From: Serratia nevei
Lineage (GTDB): Bacteria > Pseudomonadota > Gammaproteobacteria > Enterobacterales > Enterobacteriaceae
Reading direction: 5' to 3'
Assembly: GCF_024160145.1 (NCBI RefSeq)
Contig: NZ_JAMYWQ010000037.1
Span: 1 to 46,255, forward strand
Length of the DNA stretch: 46,255 bases
Shown: positions 31,296 through 41,047 of the stretch, piece after piece
Numbering within the stretch: position 1 is the first letter of the stretch
How the letters are laid out: every line of letters begins with the position of its first letter
Notes under the pieces: model-generated
What the model saw: only the letters and a program-made list of their open reading frames with translations
The model's database searches: none
Told to the model about the DNA's origin: nothing
Program-made: the position numbers and the translations under genes

Positions 31296-32711
31296 TCACG
31301 GCCTGCGGCCAGCCGGCTTCTGGATTTCCTGCACGCGGTCGCGCACAGTATCGCCTTCGTAGACGCCACGCGAGCCTGCAGCACGAGCGCCGTGGCGCTC
31401 GATGATGGTCATCGGCGAGTTCGACGCCAGCGTGCGGCGCAGCTCCAGCTCGGTCTTGAGGTTGTTGATCTCCTGCGCCAGCGCGGCGCTTTCCTGATCG
31501 ACCGCCTGGACTGCGAGTTCGTTGGCCGCGACGTTGGGTTCTTTTTTGCCGGCGAGCAGCGTGCGCTGCAGGAGCAGGGCCTTCTCCAGCACGCTGGTCA
31601 ACGCCACTTCCGACGCCAGGCGCTGTCCCAGCAGATTTTGGTCAGGTTCGTCGCGCAGGGCTTCGATCACGCCGCGAGTGATAGGCAGCGATGCACTGCC
31701 GGCCGCGTCGAGGTTCGCCGGCGTGGTTGGTTTGGCCCCGCTGACCAGCTCCTGCAGAGCCTTGACCTTGACCTCGTACTCTTCCTGGATCATCGGCGTG
31801 AGGCCGACACCGGGCGTGGTCGCGGTCTTGGTGCACTGCTCGCAGGTGCGCTGCTCGCGCTCGCCGAGCACGCGGGTGGCCCAGGCCGCGGCGGCCTGCG
31901 GTGAACCCCAGGTCTGGCATGTCTGCCGGTTGCCGCATGCGCTCCTGCCGATCGATGACGTGTCAGTGGCATTACGGCTGTTGAGCAGGTTGTAGCCGGC
32001 GCGGGTGACGTCGCCGACAACCTTGATAGCGCTCTGCCCACTGCCGCCCGCATTGCTGCCTCCCACCCAGGGCACGCCATGATTCCCCCGGCTCTTCTCG
32101 GCCTTCTCCACGGCGCCGACGGCATCCGTGTTGCCAGAGCGCACGGTTTCCTTGAGCGCGATGCCTTCGGCAAGCTGGCTCCAGCCGGTTTGTCCGCCCG
32201 CCAGGTCCGCCATCCTTTCTGCCATGGCGCGGCAGCTCAGCTTCGAGCGATCGAAATCGAGCCGTGCCTGGAGCACACCATTGGTCAGCAGGTTGTACAG
32301 GCCGGGGTCGGCGCGCTGGATGATCAGCGCCGGCAGAGACGCCACGGCGCTGGTCGCGCTCTGGATCACCGACGACATGATCTGCTGGAAACCGTTGGTC
32401 AGCCCGTTGAGCTGGTTTTGCAGCGTAGTGGTGATGCTCATGTCCCCACAGATCAGGTTGCTGTTCCAGCCAAGGCCCACGCCGATGCTCTGCATGTTGC
32501 CGGCTCCGCTCATCGACACTGCCCGGCCGCCACCGATGCTGTAGAGCACGTCGTCTCCAATGACGCTGCCGGAGCTGCTGATCGTGCCGTTGCCGATCTG
32601 CGTCTGGGCCCAGGCCGAGCTGCAAAAGAGCGCCAAGGCGGCAGTCCAGGCTATCGACCGGAAGGAAATGCGCCGTTGGGGGCGCGAGACAATACTTGAT
32701 TGATTCATCAT
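31296..32711 (-). CDS. conjugation protein PFL_4711 family (TIGR03755), TraH-like
   Basis: A 471-residue periplasmic component of the mating-pair apparatus. It starts with a signal peptide (about 1-36, IAWTAALALFCSSAWAQ), then the Gly/Ser-rich GNGTISSSGSVIGDDVLYSI region and a Cys-containing core (LICGDMS, SKLSCRAMAERM, SACGNRQTCQTW, RTCEQC), as expected for disulfide-bonded F-type TraH-like proteins. Length is normal. It follows the PFL_4710-type gene by nine bases in the minus-strand operon. Confidence 0.8.
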   Translation of the reverse strand: MMNQSSIVSRPQRRISFRSIAWTAALALFCSSAWAQTQIGNGTISSSGSVIGDDVLYSIGGGRAVSMSGAGNMQSIGVGLGWNSNLICGDMSITTTLQNQLNGLTNGFQQIMSSVIQSATSAVASLPALIIQRADPGLYNLLTNGVLQARLDFDRSKLSCRAMAERMADLAGGQTGWSQLAEGIALKETVRSGNTDAVGAVEKAEKSRGNHGVPWVGGSNAGGSGQSAIKVVGDVTRAGYNLLNSRNATDTSSIGRSACGNRQTCQTWGSPQAAAAWATRVLGEREQRTCEQCTKTATTPGVGLTPMIQEEYEVKVKALQELVSGAKPTTPANLDAAGSASLPITRGVIEALRDEPDQNLLGQRLASEVALTSVLEKALLLQRTLLAGKKEPNVAANELAVQAVDQESAALAQEINNLKTELELRRTLASNSPMTIIERHGARAAGSRGVYEGDTVRDRVQEIQKPAGRRP

Positions 32712-32720
32712 CTGGTTCTC

Positions 32721-33656
32721 CTACAGGAAGTCTGTGCTGCCCAGAAACTTCTGGCCACGCCGCTGGCAGCAGCTGTACGGCCGCCATAGCGCCCATGCGT
32801 AGTCACCGCGTTTGGCCTGGGCCAGGAAATTGGTGTTGGGAAAAACCACGCAGCTGCTGGACATGCGTGGCGTGAGCTCCTGCCACTTGCCGGTCGCCGG
32901 TTGGCTCTCTACGAGGGCACCGGCCGGCCAGTAGCCGTCTCGTTTCGACGCAAGCAGTGGCTGGTAGGCATGGGGTTGACCGCCTCGGGTGACGATATCG
33001 CCCGCGCGCTGCGCGACAACGGCACTGGCCTTGTGGTCGTCGACCTGGTGCAGCAGACCACCGCGAGGATAGACGTTGCCCCAGAGGTTCATCGTCAGGC
33101 GGCCGCCGACTTCGCGCATGCCCGGGACCAGCGATTCCGGATAGACCAGCTCCGGCACGTTGTAGCGCCAGGCCAGTGTGTCGAGTGTGCTCAACAGGTA
33201 CGGCATGAGCGGGGTGCCGGCACCTTGGCAGCTATAGCCGAACGAGGCGGCAAACTTGCCGAACACCGCGCCAGCCGGATGGCCGATGACATCGGCGTTG
33301 CGGAACTTGGCCAGGTTGTTCTCGTTGCCCTGGTTGGTCGTACCGTCGCCACCGCCCTTGGCCGTGGGGTTGGGGATGCTCATCAATTGCACTTCAAGCC
33401 AGGGGTTCTCGCCCGTGTTTGCGTAGCTCGAAACCACCGCGTCCGGAATGTAGTGGCGCACCTTCACCGAGGTGCGAATGCGGCAGCCACCCAGGCCGCA
33501 TTGAAGCCAGTAGCAGATCCCGACTACGCGGTATTCGAGGCAGTTCGGCGACACCGCAGACGTGATGATCGACGCGGTATTGAGCGCAAGTGAAGGGCCG
33601 CAGAGGCCAAGCAGCAACGTGGCGATGCCGATGCGAAGGTGGCGTGGGCTGTTCAT
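32721..33656 (-). CDS. conjugation protein PFL_4710 family (TIGR03756), TraU-like
   Basis: A 311-residue exported protein with a signal peptide (GIATLLLGLCGPSLALN, about 8-26) and many Cys (NCLEYRVVGICYWLQCGLGG, SYSCQGAG, SSSCVVF, PYSCCQRRG). This is typical of the TraU-like mating-pair stabilisation proteins of PFL_47xx elements. Length is normal. Its ATG overlaps the stop of the PFL_4709-type gene by four bases, showing tight coupling. Location is periplasmic. Confidence 0.8.
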   Translation of the reverse strand: MNSPRHLRIGIATLLLGLCGPSLALNTASIITSAVSPNCLEYRVVGICYWLQCGLGGCRIRTSVKVRHYIPDAVVSSYANTGENPWLEVQLMSIPNPTAKGGGDGTTNQGNENNLAKFRNADVIGHPAGAVFGKFAASFGYSCQGAGTPLMPYLLSTLDTLAWRYNVPELVYPESLVPGMREVGGRLTMNLWGNVYPRGGLLHQVDDHKASAVVAQRAGDIVTRGGQPHAYQPLLASKRDGYWPAGALVESQPATGKWQELTPRMSSSCVVFPNTNFLAQAKRGDYAWALWRPYSCCQRRGQKFLGSTDFL

Positions 33657-34066
33657 GGCTGCTCCCTCTTGTACCGGGCGATGCGGGACAACGCCTGCGC
33701 CACGTCTGGCTCACCGTAGACCACGTAGCGGTGATCGACGACCACCGCAGGCACCTTGGTCACGCCCAGGCTCCAGGCTTTCGCCACGCCCTGGTAGGCG
33801 TCGGCCAGACGGCGTTGCAATGCGGGGCCGCCTGCTTGCAGACGTCGCTGGACGGCAGTCGCAGCCTGGTCGGCATCGGCAGGCAAGTCCGCCCCCAGTT
33901 CATCTTCCAGTCGGATGCCGGCATCCAGCTCCGTCACGATGGCACCTGCAGGCACGCTGCGAACCGGATTTGTGCGGTCCGTAAAGATGTGGAGATCGGC
34001 CGCGGTTACCGGAAGAGCGATGACTGCAAGTAGAGCTGCATTTGCAGTGAGCACAAGATTCATCAT
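33653..34066 (-). CDS. conjugation protein PFL_4709 family (TIGR03757), TrbC-like
   Basis: A 137-residue exported protein starting at ATG 34066; a TTG at 34078 would add four codons. After the signal peptide (about 1-22, LTANAALLAVIALPVTAA) it has the thioredoxin-like pattern of TIGR03757: DLHIFTDRTNPV, a helical middle with LADAYQGVAKAWSLGV, and TKVPAVVVDHRYVVYGEP near the end, with the cis-Pro of the fold. It acts in the periplasm in mating-pair formation. A run of 11 C (minus strand) lies 15 bases ahead of the start. Confidence 0.8.
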   Translation of the reverse strand: MMNLVLTANAALLAVIALPVTAADLHIFTDRTNPVRSVPAGAIVTELDAGIRLEDELGADLPADADQAATAVQRRLQAGGPALQRRLADAYQGVAKAWSLGVTKVPAVVVDHRYVVYGEPDVAQALSRIARYKREQP

Positions 34067-34080
34067 GTAGCGCCTCAAGA

Positions 34081-34091
34081 GGGGGGGGGGG
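34081..34091 (+). repeat. run of eleven G upstream of the PFL_4709-type gene
   Basis: The homopolymer sits between the PFL_4709-type start (34066, minus strand) and the second cargo block, flanked by GCCTC/GAGGC that could pair. It may be a slippage-prone leader or an artefact. Confidence 0.65.
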
Positions 34092-35003
34092 AGGCGTACA
34101 GTCGACCGCAGATCGCGGAGGACTGCTACAAGGAATCCGTTGCTGCAACCCCCCTTATTCTTGGACTTATCCAGCGAACCACTCAGGTGTCAGGCATGCA
34201 GGTGTGGAGACACTCTGGGTTCACCCTCGCAATAGGGGGGCCGCGATGGGGCCTGTAGCACACAAGGTCATCAGAAGTCGTTGCCCGTGCCGTGGGATGA
34301 ATAGATGCGAGCTGCTTTCCAGTTGTGGTGGCAGACTGTGTGTGGAACAAGTGCCACCATCGCCGCCAAGCTACGCAGGGTAGTGAGTACCTTGGTCATC
34401 TCTTGCAGAACGAGCCATATCAATTCTTGGGAAGTTGGGGGAGATATTCGGAAGCTTGATGGAAGGCTGATGCATCATAGAAGTGCATGATTTCTCATTG
34501 GATAAATAGTTTTATTTGTCGGTTTTTGCTTCACATGCCGGCTGCCGATTGCTAGGATGTTTTTTGCTCTTGGCTGATGAAATATGGAGAATGAACCCGC
34601 CAAGGGTCATGCAGGTGTGAATCAGATGATCGATTACACCCCCCGATAAAAGCAGGCGGTAGTGCAGTCAAGGACGGCGGGCAATAGCGTTGAGGTGCAT
34701 GCGAATATTTCAGGGAGGGGGATTGAGCCTGCTCCGCTGCACTTGTTTTCTCTGGCTAAATCTCAGCCAGAGTCATATTTCGTTCTACCCTGATAGACCC
34801 ATATCCAGACTCCCTTCCGCAGGCTGCCGGCTGTACTCCGTGTCAGTAATGCCATGGCGGTTGTAGACCGTCGGCACTCCGGGCATGACCAGCAATCTCA
34901 TCCAGCTTCTCGCTTCCGCAGACCGCTAGGTACTTGCGGTACGCCGGGCCCGAACTCCGGGCTTTCGATAAATGCCTGAAGCCGTTGCAAACCTTCATAA
35001 ACC
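34092..35003. other. about 900 bases without an intact gene
   Basis: No intact gene. Two things are visible. One is a perfect hairpin at about 34750-34772 (CTCTGGCT, seven bases, AGCCAGAG). The other is a minus-strand gene relic at about 34850-35020: VYEGLQRLQAFIESPEFGP in one frame, continuing in another as YRKYLAVCGSEKLDEIAGH and ending PPWHY, hence frameshifted at about 34945. The junction between conjugation module and cargo lies in this stretch. Confidence 0.5.
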
Positions 35004-37091
35004 GTGGATACCGACAACATGCTCTCTGCTTCCCCGACTATCGAGTCGCTGTGTAATCAGCTGATAACCCTCCGCCAGCACCTGGCGGCTGCACAATTTG
35101 GCCCGCTGGAGGTATTCTTCGACGATGCCGCTGCCGAATGGCTGGACACCCCGCGTCGTGCCTACGGCTACGTCTGGTATGTGAAGCACTTCACGGAAGG
35201 GCCTTTGCCGCTGCCGGACATGTTGGTTCAACTGCAGGCATGGTGCGCGAGTTCGCCGACGTCCTATCATGCGCATCTGCTCTATGGTCAGGCCTGGGAG
35301 AGTGCGGTCGGAAAGATACGTACGTCATATTGCGCTGACTATGTGGAGCAGGCTCAATGGGCCGGTGCACAGATGGCGCGTGATCATGGATTGGCGGCCT
35401 ACCTTCGGGCCATCGCCCTGCACCCAAGACCGGCCATGGCGCTGCACCGCATGATGCGCCTGGGGGCTTATCTGGGGGAGCCGCAATGGCTCCTGGACCT
35501 TGCACAAGGCAAGGACCCATGCGGCCATGATGCGTTGCAGGCGCAATGGGGGCCGGAAACCTGGGAAGGAGGCTTGACCCTGCTGAAGGAGTATGGCGAC
35601 AGTCTTGTGGACATTCCAGCGGCTCTTCCTCCTGACTTGCCGCGGCGCGCGGCGGGGGAGCTCGATGACGGCAAGACCTACTGGCTCCGCCTGGCGTTGA
35701 TGGCGCGCCCCGGCGACAGTGATGTTCTGGGCGACTACCTGTATTTTCTCTACCCGCGCTGGGGTGGGAGTCACGCCGAAATGGAGGCTTTCATCGAAGG
35801 CCCCATCTGTGCCGGTTTGAGCGAGCATGAGCGCGACGAATTGCGTTTCGCGCAGGCACTCGACTATCTTGGTTTCGGAGCCTACCCGGATGCAGACGAC
35901 ACCGAGCGTCTCGAAGCATTCGCAGACGAGTTCGAACGCTGCCTGCAACTCGATCTGTCACCGCTGAGCAGGGTCCGGGCGTTGTGCCTGTATGCCGACT
36001 TTCATCGCTCAGCAGCGCGAAGCGAAGACGAGGGCAATGTGCATTGGGATCGTGACCGGTTGCAACGCGCGTATGACCTGCTCGCGGAGGCCATGGTATC
36101 CGCTCCCGCAGCCGTTGACTTCACCGGGAAGACCTATCCCAATACGCTGTATACCCTTCAGGCGTGCCTGTGGTTCAACGGCATGCCTGATACCCAGGAG
36201 CTATTGGGGCAGGTTCTGGATCGTGCCGTACGCTGGGGCAACGACTCCGAGGCCCAATTGCTCGCTGCTATCGGCAGCCGGTTCGGACTTTTCGGCATCG
36301 AGAAGGGCGCTCATGACCCTGCCGCCCTGATCGACCAGGCGCTGGCATCGACGGCACCGGAGATCAACATCACCCAACTCGGGTCCAACCTTTGGGATTA
36401 CGTTCCCCACGAGGCCGTGTTGTTCCTATGGCAAGAGTGCGCCGCGCGCGGTAATGGCGATGGCTACATGGGGATGAGCGAGTTGTATGCCGGCAAGATT
36501 GATCCGACATTCAATCCCATCGACGAAGCACTCTCGCTCCAGTGGCTGCGCAAGGCCGCCGAGGCTGGGCACAGTATTGCCCGCTGCAATCTGGTCTTCA
36601 GTATCACCGACTCCGGCGAACCCTTGAGCACTGCGCAGTATGCGCAGTGCAAGGAATGGATGGAGGATGTCTGGGAGAATGAAGGGCCGGGCACCCGGCT
36701 TGAATCTGCGGCGGCAACAAACCTTGCATGGCTGATGATGCATGGCGATATCGACGAGGACCGGCGTGCGTCTCTGGACGAGGTTCTCGCCTGGATGTGG
36801 GCCGAGGACGATGACCGCGACCAGCGTGTAGCCGCGTACAGCTATGCCGAGGCTTTCCTGGAAGGCAGAGGATGTGCGCCGAATCGATACCTGGCGAAAA
36901 TCTGGATCGATCGCGCTCTGGCTATCAGTCCCGACAATGAACATTATCGCGACATGGCGGACAAGATCTACCGGCGCGGCACATTCCTCGGGGCATGGAG
37001 AGCGGCGCTCGATTTTCGCAGGGCTCGCGGGCGCATCGATGACCGGGCACACCGTCTGACCTTCGGCAGGGGAGAGCCTGACTTTGCTTAG
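35004..37091 (+). CDS. DUF4034 and Sel1-repeat protein
   Basis: A 695-residue soluble protein. The N-terminal half has the DUF4034 pattern (YGYVWYVKHFTEGPLPLP near 52-70; YLRAIALHPRPAMALHRMMR near 135). The C-terminal part has Sel1/TPR-like helix pairs (SLQWLRKAAEAGHSIARCNL near 510; NRYLAKIWIDRALAISPDN near 630). Proteins of this kind are scaffolds of unknown role. The last eight bases overlap the start of the M48 peptidase gene (TTG 37084), so the two are translationally coupled and likely work together. Part of the 34.1-40.3 kb cargo block. Confidence 0.7.
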   Translation: MDTDNMLSASPTIESLCNQLITLRQHLAAAQFGPLEVFFDDAAAEWLDTPRRAYGYVWYVKHFTEGPLPLPDMLVQLQAWCASSPTSYHAHLLYGQAWESAVGKIRTSYCADYVEQAQWAGAQMARDHGLAAYLRAIALHPRPAMALHRMMRLGAYLGEPQWLLDLAQGKDPCGHDALQAQWGPETWEGGLTLLKEYGDSLVDIPAALPPDLPRRAAGELDDGKTYWLRLALMARPGDSDVLGDYLYFLYPRWGGSHAEMEAFIEGPICAGLSEHERDELRFAQALDYLGFGAYPDADDTERLEAFADEFERCLQLDLSPLSRVRALCLYADFHRSAARSEDEGNVHWDRDRLQRAYDLLAEAMVSAPAAVDFTGKTYPNTLYTLQACLWFNGMPDTQELLGQVLDRAVRWGNDSEAQLLAAIGSRFGLFGIEKGAHDPAALIDQALASTAPEINITQLGSNLWDYVPHEAVLFLWQECAARGNGDGYMGMSELYAGKIDPTFNPIDEALSLQWLRKAAEAGHSIARCNLVFSITDSGEPLSTAQYAQCKEWMEDVWENEGPGTRLESAAATNLAWLMMHGDIDEDRRASLDEVLAWMWAEDDDRDQRVAAYSYAEAFLEGRGCAPNRYLAKIWIDRALAISPDNEHYRDMADKIYRRGTFLGAWRAALDFRRARGRIDDRAHRLTFGRGEPDFA

Positions 37092-39033
37092 TCAGTTCTC
37101 GGGCAAAGAGCCTGTTCGCTCGAAACCGCCCGCCAAGTCGGTCGGTTTGGCGCATTGGTATGAGCGCCTGCATATCTGGCTCTGGCTGACCATCGGCTAC
37201 ACAGCCATCGCAGGGCTGGTGCTGTTGCCCATTCTGGCTCTGCTGGGGTTGGCCTTGTACGTGTATCCGCTGCTGCAAGGGGGGGCAACGACGCTGTTGG
37301 CCTTGCTGGCGGTCTTCTACGGCATCGATGTCATCCGGGTGCTGCATCGGCCTGCAGAGTCAGGCGTCGAGGAGGCGACTGTGCTCCGAGAGCAGGATGC
37401 CCCCGGGCTGTATGCCCTGATAGATTCAGTCCGAGCCAGTGTCGGTGGCCCAGCCGTGCGTACAGTCATTTTGTCCAATCGGTTGAACGCCAGCATATCG
37501 CAACGGGGCTCTTTTCTCTGGCCGGGCAGGGCCCGGCAGACGATGGAAATCGGGCTGCCCGTGCTTTGTCTGCTGCCTGTCGAGCAGGTCGGCGCGATCA
37601 TTGCCCATGAGTTTGGACACCTGAGGGGGAAGCACGGACTGCTTGGCCGACGCATCCAGGCATTGCGCCAGTGCTTGATCCGCCTGGAGGAAAGCCTGTC
37701 CGAGCTCGGTGGAACTGCGTCGCGGCATTGGGGCTGGTTCCACCAGATTTCCTGTTGCGGCCTGCATCTTTTCCTGCGCTGGTATGTTCCCCGCCTGGAT
37801 GCCAGAACGTTCGCGGTTCGGCGTGCGGGCGAGTATGTGGCCGATCAGGCGGCGGCGCGCTGGCATGGGGCGCAGACCTTCATTCAGGCGCTGTACTTGC
37901 TGGAGTTGGCCGAGCGCTATTTGCACCAAGAGTTCTGGCCAAAATGGTGGGACGAAGCCAGGACCTCACCCATCCCGTGCGGGGCACCTTTCTCGCAACT
38001 GCTCTTGGGGAAAGGCATGGACGACATGACGCCGGATCAGGCAACGGAGTGGATCTACCATGCCTTGCGCACGCCCACTAGTGATGAGGATACGCATCCG
38101 TCATTGCACGACCGCGTGACCCGGCTGGGCGCCAATACCCTGACCGAGACGGTGTGCTCTCCTATTGGCGGAGTCCCTCATTTGCTGCTTTCCGAGCCAT
38201 TCCTGCGAGACGTTGCGGCGAAGATGGACGCGCAATGGTTGAAGGCTGCAGAACCGGGCTGGACGCGCCACCACCAGGGGTGGCAAGAGGTGGTCGCCGA
38301 GCATGAGGCTCTGCGCTTGCGTGCTACGACCCAGCGCCTGTCAGTATGGGACTGGCTGGCCATGTCGGAAAAAAGCAGACGGTTGAGCGATCCATCCTGG
38401 GAAGCGGAGTTGCAGCAGGCGTATTTGCTGGCGCCCGACAACCCGGACGTGCTCCATGCTATGGGGGCGGCGCACCAGAAACAGGGCAGGCTTGAAGAGG
38501 CTGCTGAATGTCTGCTGCGGGCCATTGAGCTCGACCCAATGGAAACCTTGCGCTGCTCGCGAGCGCTGACAAGACTGAGTCTGGCACGCGGTGACATGCC
38601 GGGAGCAGCGCGCCATCGCCGGCGCGTTGATGATGTAGTCAGGCAGCAGAGAGCAATCGATGCGGAGTTTGACGCGGTCCATGAAGGTGATGACCTTGCT
38701 CCCCATGGGCTCCCCTTGCACCGCATTCGCCAGCTCGAACAGGATTTAAGGCCCATCTTCCATTACGCCGAGAACATCTGGCTGCTCAAGAAGCTGTCGC
38801 GCATCGACACTGGGTTCAGTCGGTACGTGTTCGTCGTGGTGTCCGGGACGCGGGGATGGCGATATGTGCTGGATCGCCTGTTGATGCGTGGCGGCCGCCA
38901 GCAGGAAATCTGCCGAAGGCTGGCGCAAAGCCTCTACCCGGACTTGCCCGCGACGCCGCTTTGGCATTTTTGTACGCCAGACGCTTCGCTTGCCCGACGT
39001 TTAGCAAAGGATGGCGTGCCACCTTTGAAATAA
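37084..39033 (+). CDS. membrane-anchored M48 family zinc metallopeptidase
   Basis: A 649-residue protein from TTG 37084. Two membrane segments (about 35-60 and 62-85) precede a peptidase domain with the zinc site AHEFGHLRG (HExxH at about 175-179) and a downstream ADQAA.RW region with a candidate third ligand (EYVADQAAARW at about 251-262). The C-terminal third has TPR helices (PDVLHAMGAAHQKQGRLEEA). M48 enzymes cleave membrane or periplasmic proteins. TPR-bearing members such as BepA act in envelope quality control. Coupling to the DUF4034/Sel1 gene suggests a two-part system. Substrate unknown. Confidence 0.8.
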   Translation: MLSQFSGKEPVRSKPPAKSVGLAHWYERLHIWLWLTIGYTAIAGLVLLPILALLGLALYVYPLLQGGATTLLALLAVFYGIDVIRVLHRPAESGVEEATVLREQDAPGLYALIDSVRASVGGPAVRTVILSNRLNASISQRGSFLWPGRARQTMEIGLPVLCLLPVEQVGAIIAHEFGHLRGKHGLLGRRIQALRQCLIRLEESLSELGGTASRHWGWFHQISCCGLHLFLRWYVPRLDARTFAVRRAGEYVADQAAARWHGAQTFIQALYLLELAERYLHQEFWPKWWDEARTSPIPCGAPFSQLLLGKGMDDMTPDQATEWIYHALRTPTSDEDTHPSLHDRVTRLGANTLTETVCSPIGGVPHLLLSEPFLRDVAAKMDAQWLKAAEPGWTRHHQGWQEVVAEHEALRLRATTQRLSVWDWLAMSEKSRRLSDPSWEAELQQAYLLAPDNPDVLHAMGAAHQKQGRLEEAAECLLRAIELDPMETLRCSRALTRLSLARGDMPGAARHRRRVDDVVRQQRAIDAEFDAVHEGDDLAPHGLPLHRIRQLEQDLRPIFHYAENIWLLKKLSRIDTGFSRYVFVVVSGTRGWRYVLDRLLMRGGRQQEICRRLAQSLYPDLPATPLWHFCTPDASLARRLAKDGVPPLK

Positions 39034-39254
39034 TTGATTCTGAATCATGTCGGTAGAACTTTGAGCGAGCTGGGAAAGAGGCGGAGAATATTAAAAACCA
39101 CGGAGCATTGATGTGTGAGAAATTTTTGAGATATTTTTTAATTTCGTTGGAGGTTATTTTAAAAAAACGATGTCGTCTGGTATCGAAAAATAAATTCGAT
39201 GAATTTGCATGGCTTTGCGATAGGGTGAGGCTAATTATGATTTTGGAGGGTTAT

Positions 39255-40034
39255 ATGAAAACGTCTATGAGATTTTTACTGGTTTTGGGTGCTTATGCAT
39301 TACTTCCTCGGGTTGGTTATGCTGAGGATTTTAAAATATATGAAATTTCAAATAAGGCTGGAACTTGCAAAGTCACGATAGCAACTTTGAATGAGCCTGA
39401 TGATAATTTTAAATGGAGTAGCGAGAAATGCATAAATGGGAAGGCGGCAGGTAAAGGATGGGTTGCGTGGTCTGATGAAAGAAAATGGCAGGGTGACTTT
39501 GAAGATGGCTTCCGTAAGTATGGGCGCTTTGTCTATCCTGGAGGATGGTGCGAAGGTAAATACAAAGAAGCCCTGGAAGGGCAGGCAAAATGTTTCGATA
39601 GCAACTACGGGCTCACGTTCGAAGGTAACTATCACATGGGGGTGCGTAGTGGCATAGTTACTGAGAAGGGTAACGGTACTTATTTCAAAGGCCTCTGGGC
39701 TCATGACCAGAAAAATGGCTACGGAGAAATGCAGTGGGCTAATGGTGATCGTTATAAAGGTAATTACAAGGATGGCTTATATGATGGAAAAGGAAAATAC
39801 ATTTATGCCAGTGGCCAGATTTATGAAGGGGACTACAAAGAAGACGATCGGGATGGAAAGGGGCGGATGACCTATCCCAACGGTGACTGGTACGAAGGTG
39901 AGTTTAAGCGCGATAGTAAGAACGGCCAGGGTATCTATTACTGGGCTGAGCACAATGAGCGATTTGTTGGTCTTTTTCGAGACGGGGATCCGGTCAGTAA
40001 GAAGGGTAAGTACTTGAAGGGGGAGGGGAAATAA
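39255..40034 (+). CDS. secreted MORN-repeat protein
   Basis: A 259-residue protein from ATG 39255 (GGAGGG nearby), with a signal peptide (MKTSMRFLLVLGAYALLPRV, cleavage near GYA at about 23). At least five MORN repeats follow (GDFEDGFRKYGRFVYP, FKGLWAHDQKNGYGEMQW, YKGNYKDGLYDGKGKYIY, YEGDYKEDDRDGKGRMTY, YEGEFKRDSKNGQGIYYW). MORN repeats bind lipids or proteins. The gene is AT-rich compared with the two before it, so it may have a separate origin. An upstream in-frame start at 39108 would add 49 residues without a signal. Confidence 0.75.
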   Translation: MKTSMRFLLVLGAYALLPRVGYAEDFKIYEISNKAGTCKVTIATLNEPDDNFKWSSEKCINGKAAGKGWVAWSDERKWQGDFEDGFRKYGRFVYPGGWCEGKYKEALEGQAKCFDSNYGLTFEGNYHMGVRSGIVTEKGNGTYFKGLWAHDQKNGYGEMQWANGDRYKGNYKDGLYDGKGKYIYASGQIYEGDYKEDDRDGKGRMTYPNGDWYEGEFKRDSKNGQGIYYWAEHNERFVGLFRDGDPVSKKGKYLKGEGK

Positions 40035-40341
40035 TGCGGCCTTCAATTTGGCACTATTGCATCAATGGGATGTAATGAGATGCTGTTCGCCTGGCACCAG
40101 TCCTAAAATAATATAGGGCGAGCTGTCCTAGCGTAGCATCCAAAGGCCTCGCTGCGGGTGATTCTGAACTGCGGGCATTATCCGATGCAGGAGTGCCCTC
40201 CGTTTTTGCCACGATTATCCGGGAGTTGCTGCATAGTGCGGCTGATTGAGTGAGGTCTCAACGGCCAGCAGCAGCAAGACTGTCTGCGTGGTAGTGCGCC
40301 GTAGGTCTGGAAGATTGCAGCTACCCGGACATGTCAGGCAC
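40035..40341. other. non-coding stretch at the right edge of the second cargo block
   Basis: No gene, repeat or terminator I can support. The breakpoint between the MORN gene and the DsbA-like conjugation gene (stop at 40342, minus strand) lies here. Confidence 0.4.
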
Positions 40342-41046
40342 TCAGGGTGTCCCGTGCTTACCACTGGCTATGTCAGGCGTGTTGGAAAGCCAGTCCAGCG
40401 CGGAGAGCAGCACGCTGCCATCGACCGCGCCTTCGATCGTGAGCGTGCGTCCGGTTTCGCGGTCGTGCAGCCGCAGTGTGGGCGTTGCTGTGATGCCGGC
40501 CTCGGCGGCTTCATCGGCCTGGGCTCGCACAAGGGGCGCAGGGCGTTCGCTGTCCAGGCACGCTTGTACTGCCGGCGAGAGATTGGGGGGAATGGCTGCT
40601 GCTGCGGGTCCCTGGCCGTTGCCGCGCGTATTGGCGTAGATCCAACCGACTGTCTGCCAGAAGGCCGCAGCGCCGCCTACTTCGCCCTGGCATTCGGCGA
40701 GGCGGGCTTCGCGTGATGCGACCGGCTCGTGTGCCGACAGGGGCAGGTGATGCCATTGCAGTGCCACGTCCATGTTCGCTTTCACCCATCGCAGCAACTG
40801 GGGGATTGATGTCTGGCAGTACGGGCATTCGAAGTCGGCATACACCACGATCGTGAAGCGGGCACCGTCACTGCCGTATATCCAGGGCGGACCGGACTGC
40901 GAGGTTGGGGCTGCAGCGGGGCGGCTCTCCTCTTGTGGGCTGTGGCTCAGCAAGATGGCGCCTGCGGCGGCGCCCTGCATCGCCAGAGCCAGGATGATCC
41001 AAAGGCGGCGGCGGATGAATAGATAACGGGGCATGCACGGCTCCAT
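40342..41046 (-). CDS. DsbA-like thiol-disulfide protein of the conjugation module
   Basis: A 234-residue protein starting at ATG 41046, one base after the stop of the VirB4-like gene; ATG 41034 is an alternative. A membrane anchor or signal (about 15-33, LWIILALAMQGAAAGAILLS) is followed by a thioredoxin fold with the active pair ECPYCQ and the cis-Pro loop TATPTLRLHD. Such proteins shape disulfides in the Cys-rich TraH- and TraU-like partners (here the PFL_4711 and PFL_4710 proteins). The normal next gene of the operon (PFL_4709 type) is now about 6 kb away behind the inserted block. Confidence 0.8.
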   Translation of the reverse strand: MEPCMPRYLFIRRRLWIILALAMQGAAAGAILLSHSPQEESRPAAAPTSQSGPPWIYGSDGARFTIVVYADFECPYCQTSIPQLLRWVKANMDVALQWHHLPLSAHEPVASREARLAECQGEVGGAAAFWQTVGWIYANTRGNGQGPAAAAIPPNLSPAVQACLDSERPAPLVRAQADEAAEAGITATPTLRLHDRETGRTLTIEGAVDGSVLLSALDWLSNTPDIASGKHGTP

Positions 41047-41047
41047 G

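Noticed and set aside
34305-34490. 61-residue frame in the gap before the DUF4034 gene
   Set aside because: No ribosome site, no family, and composition not protein-like.
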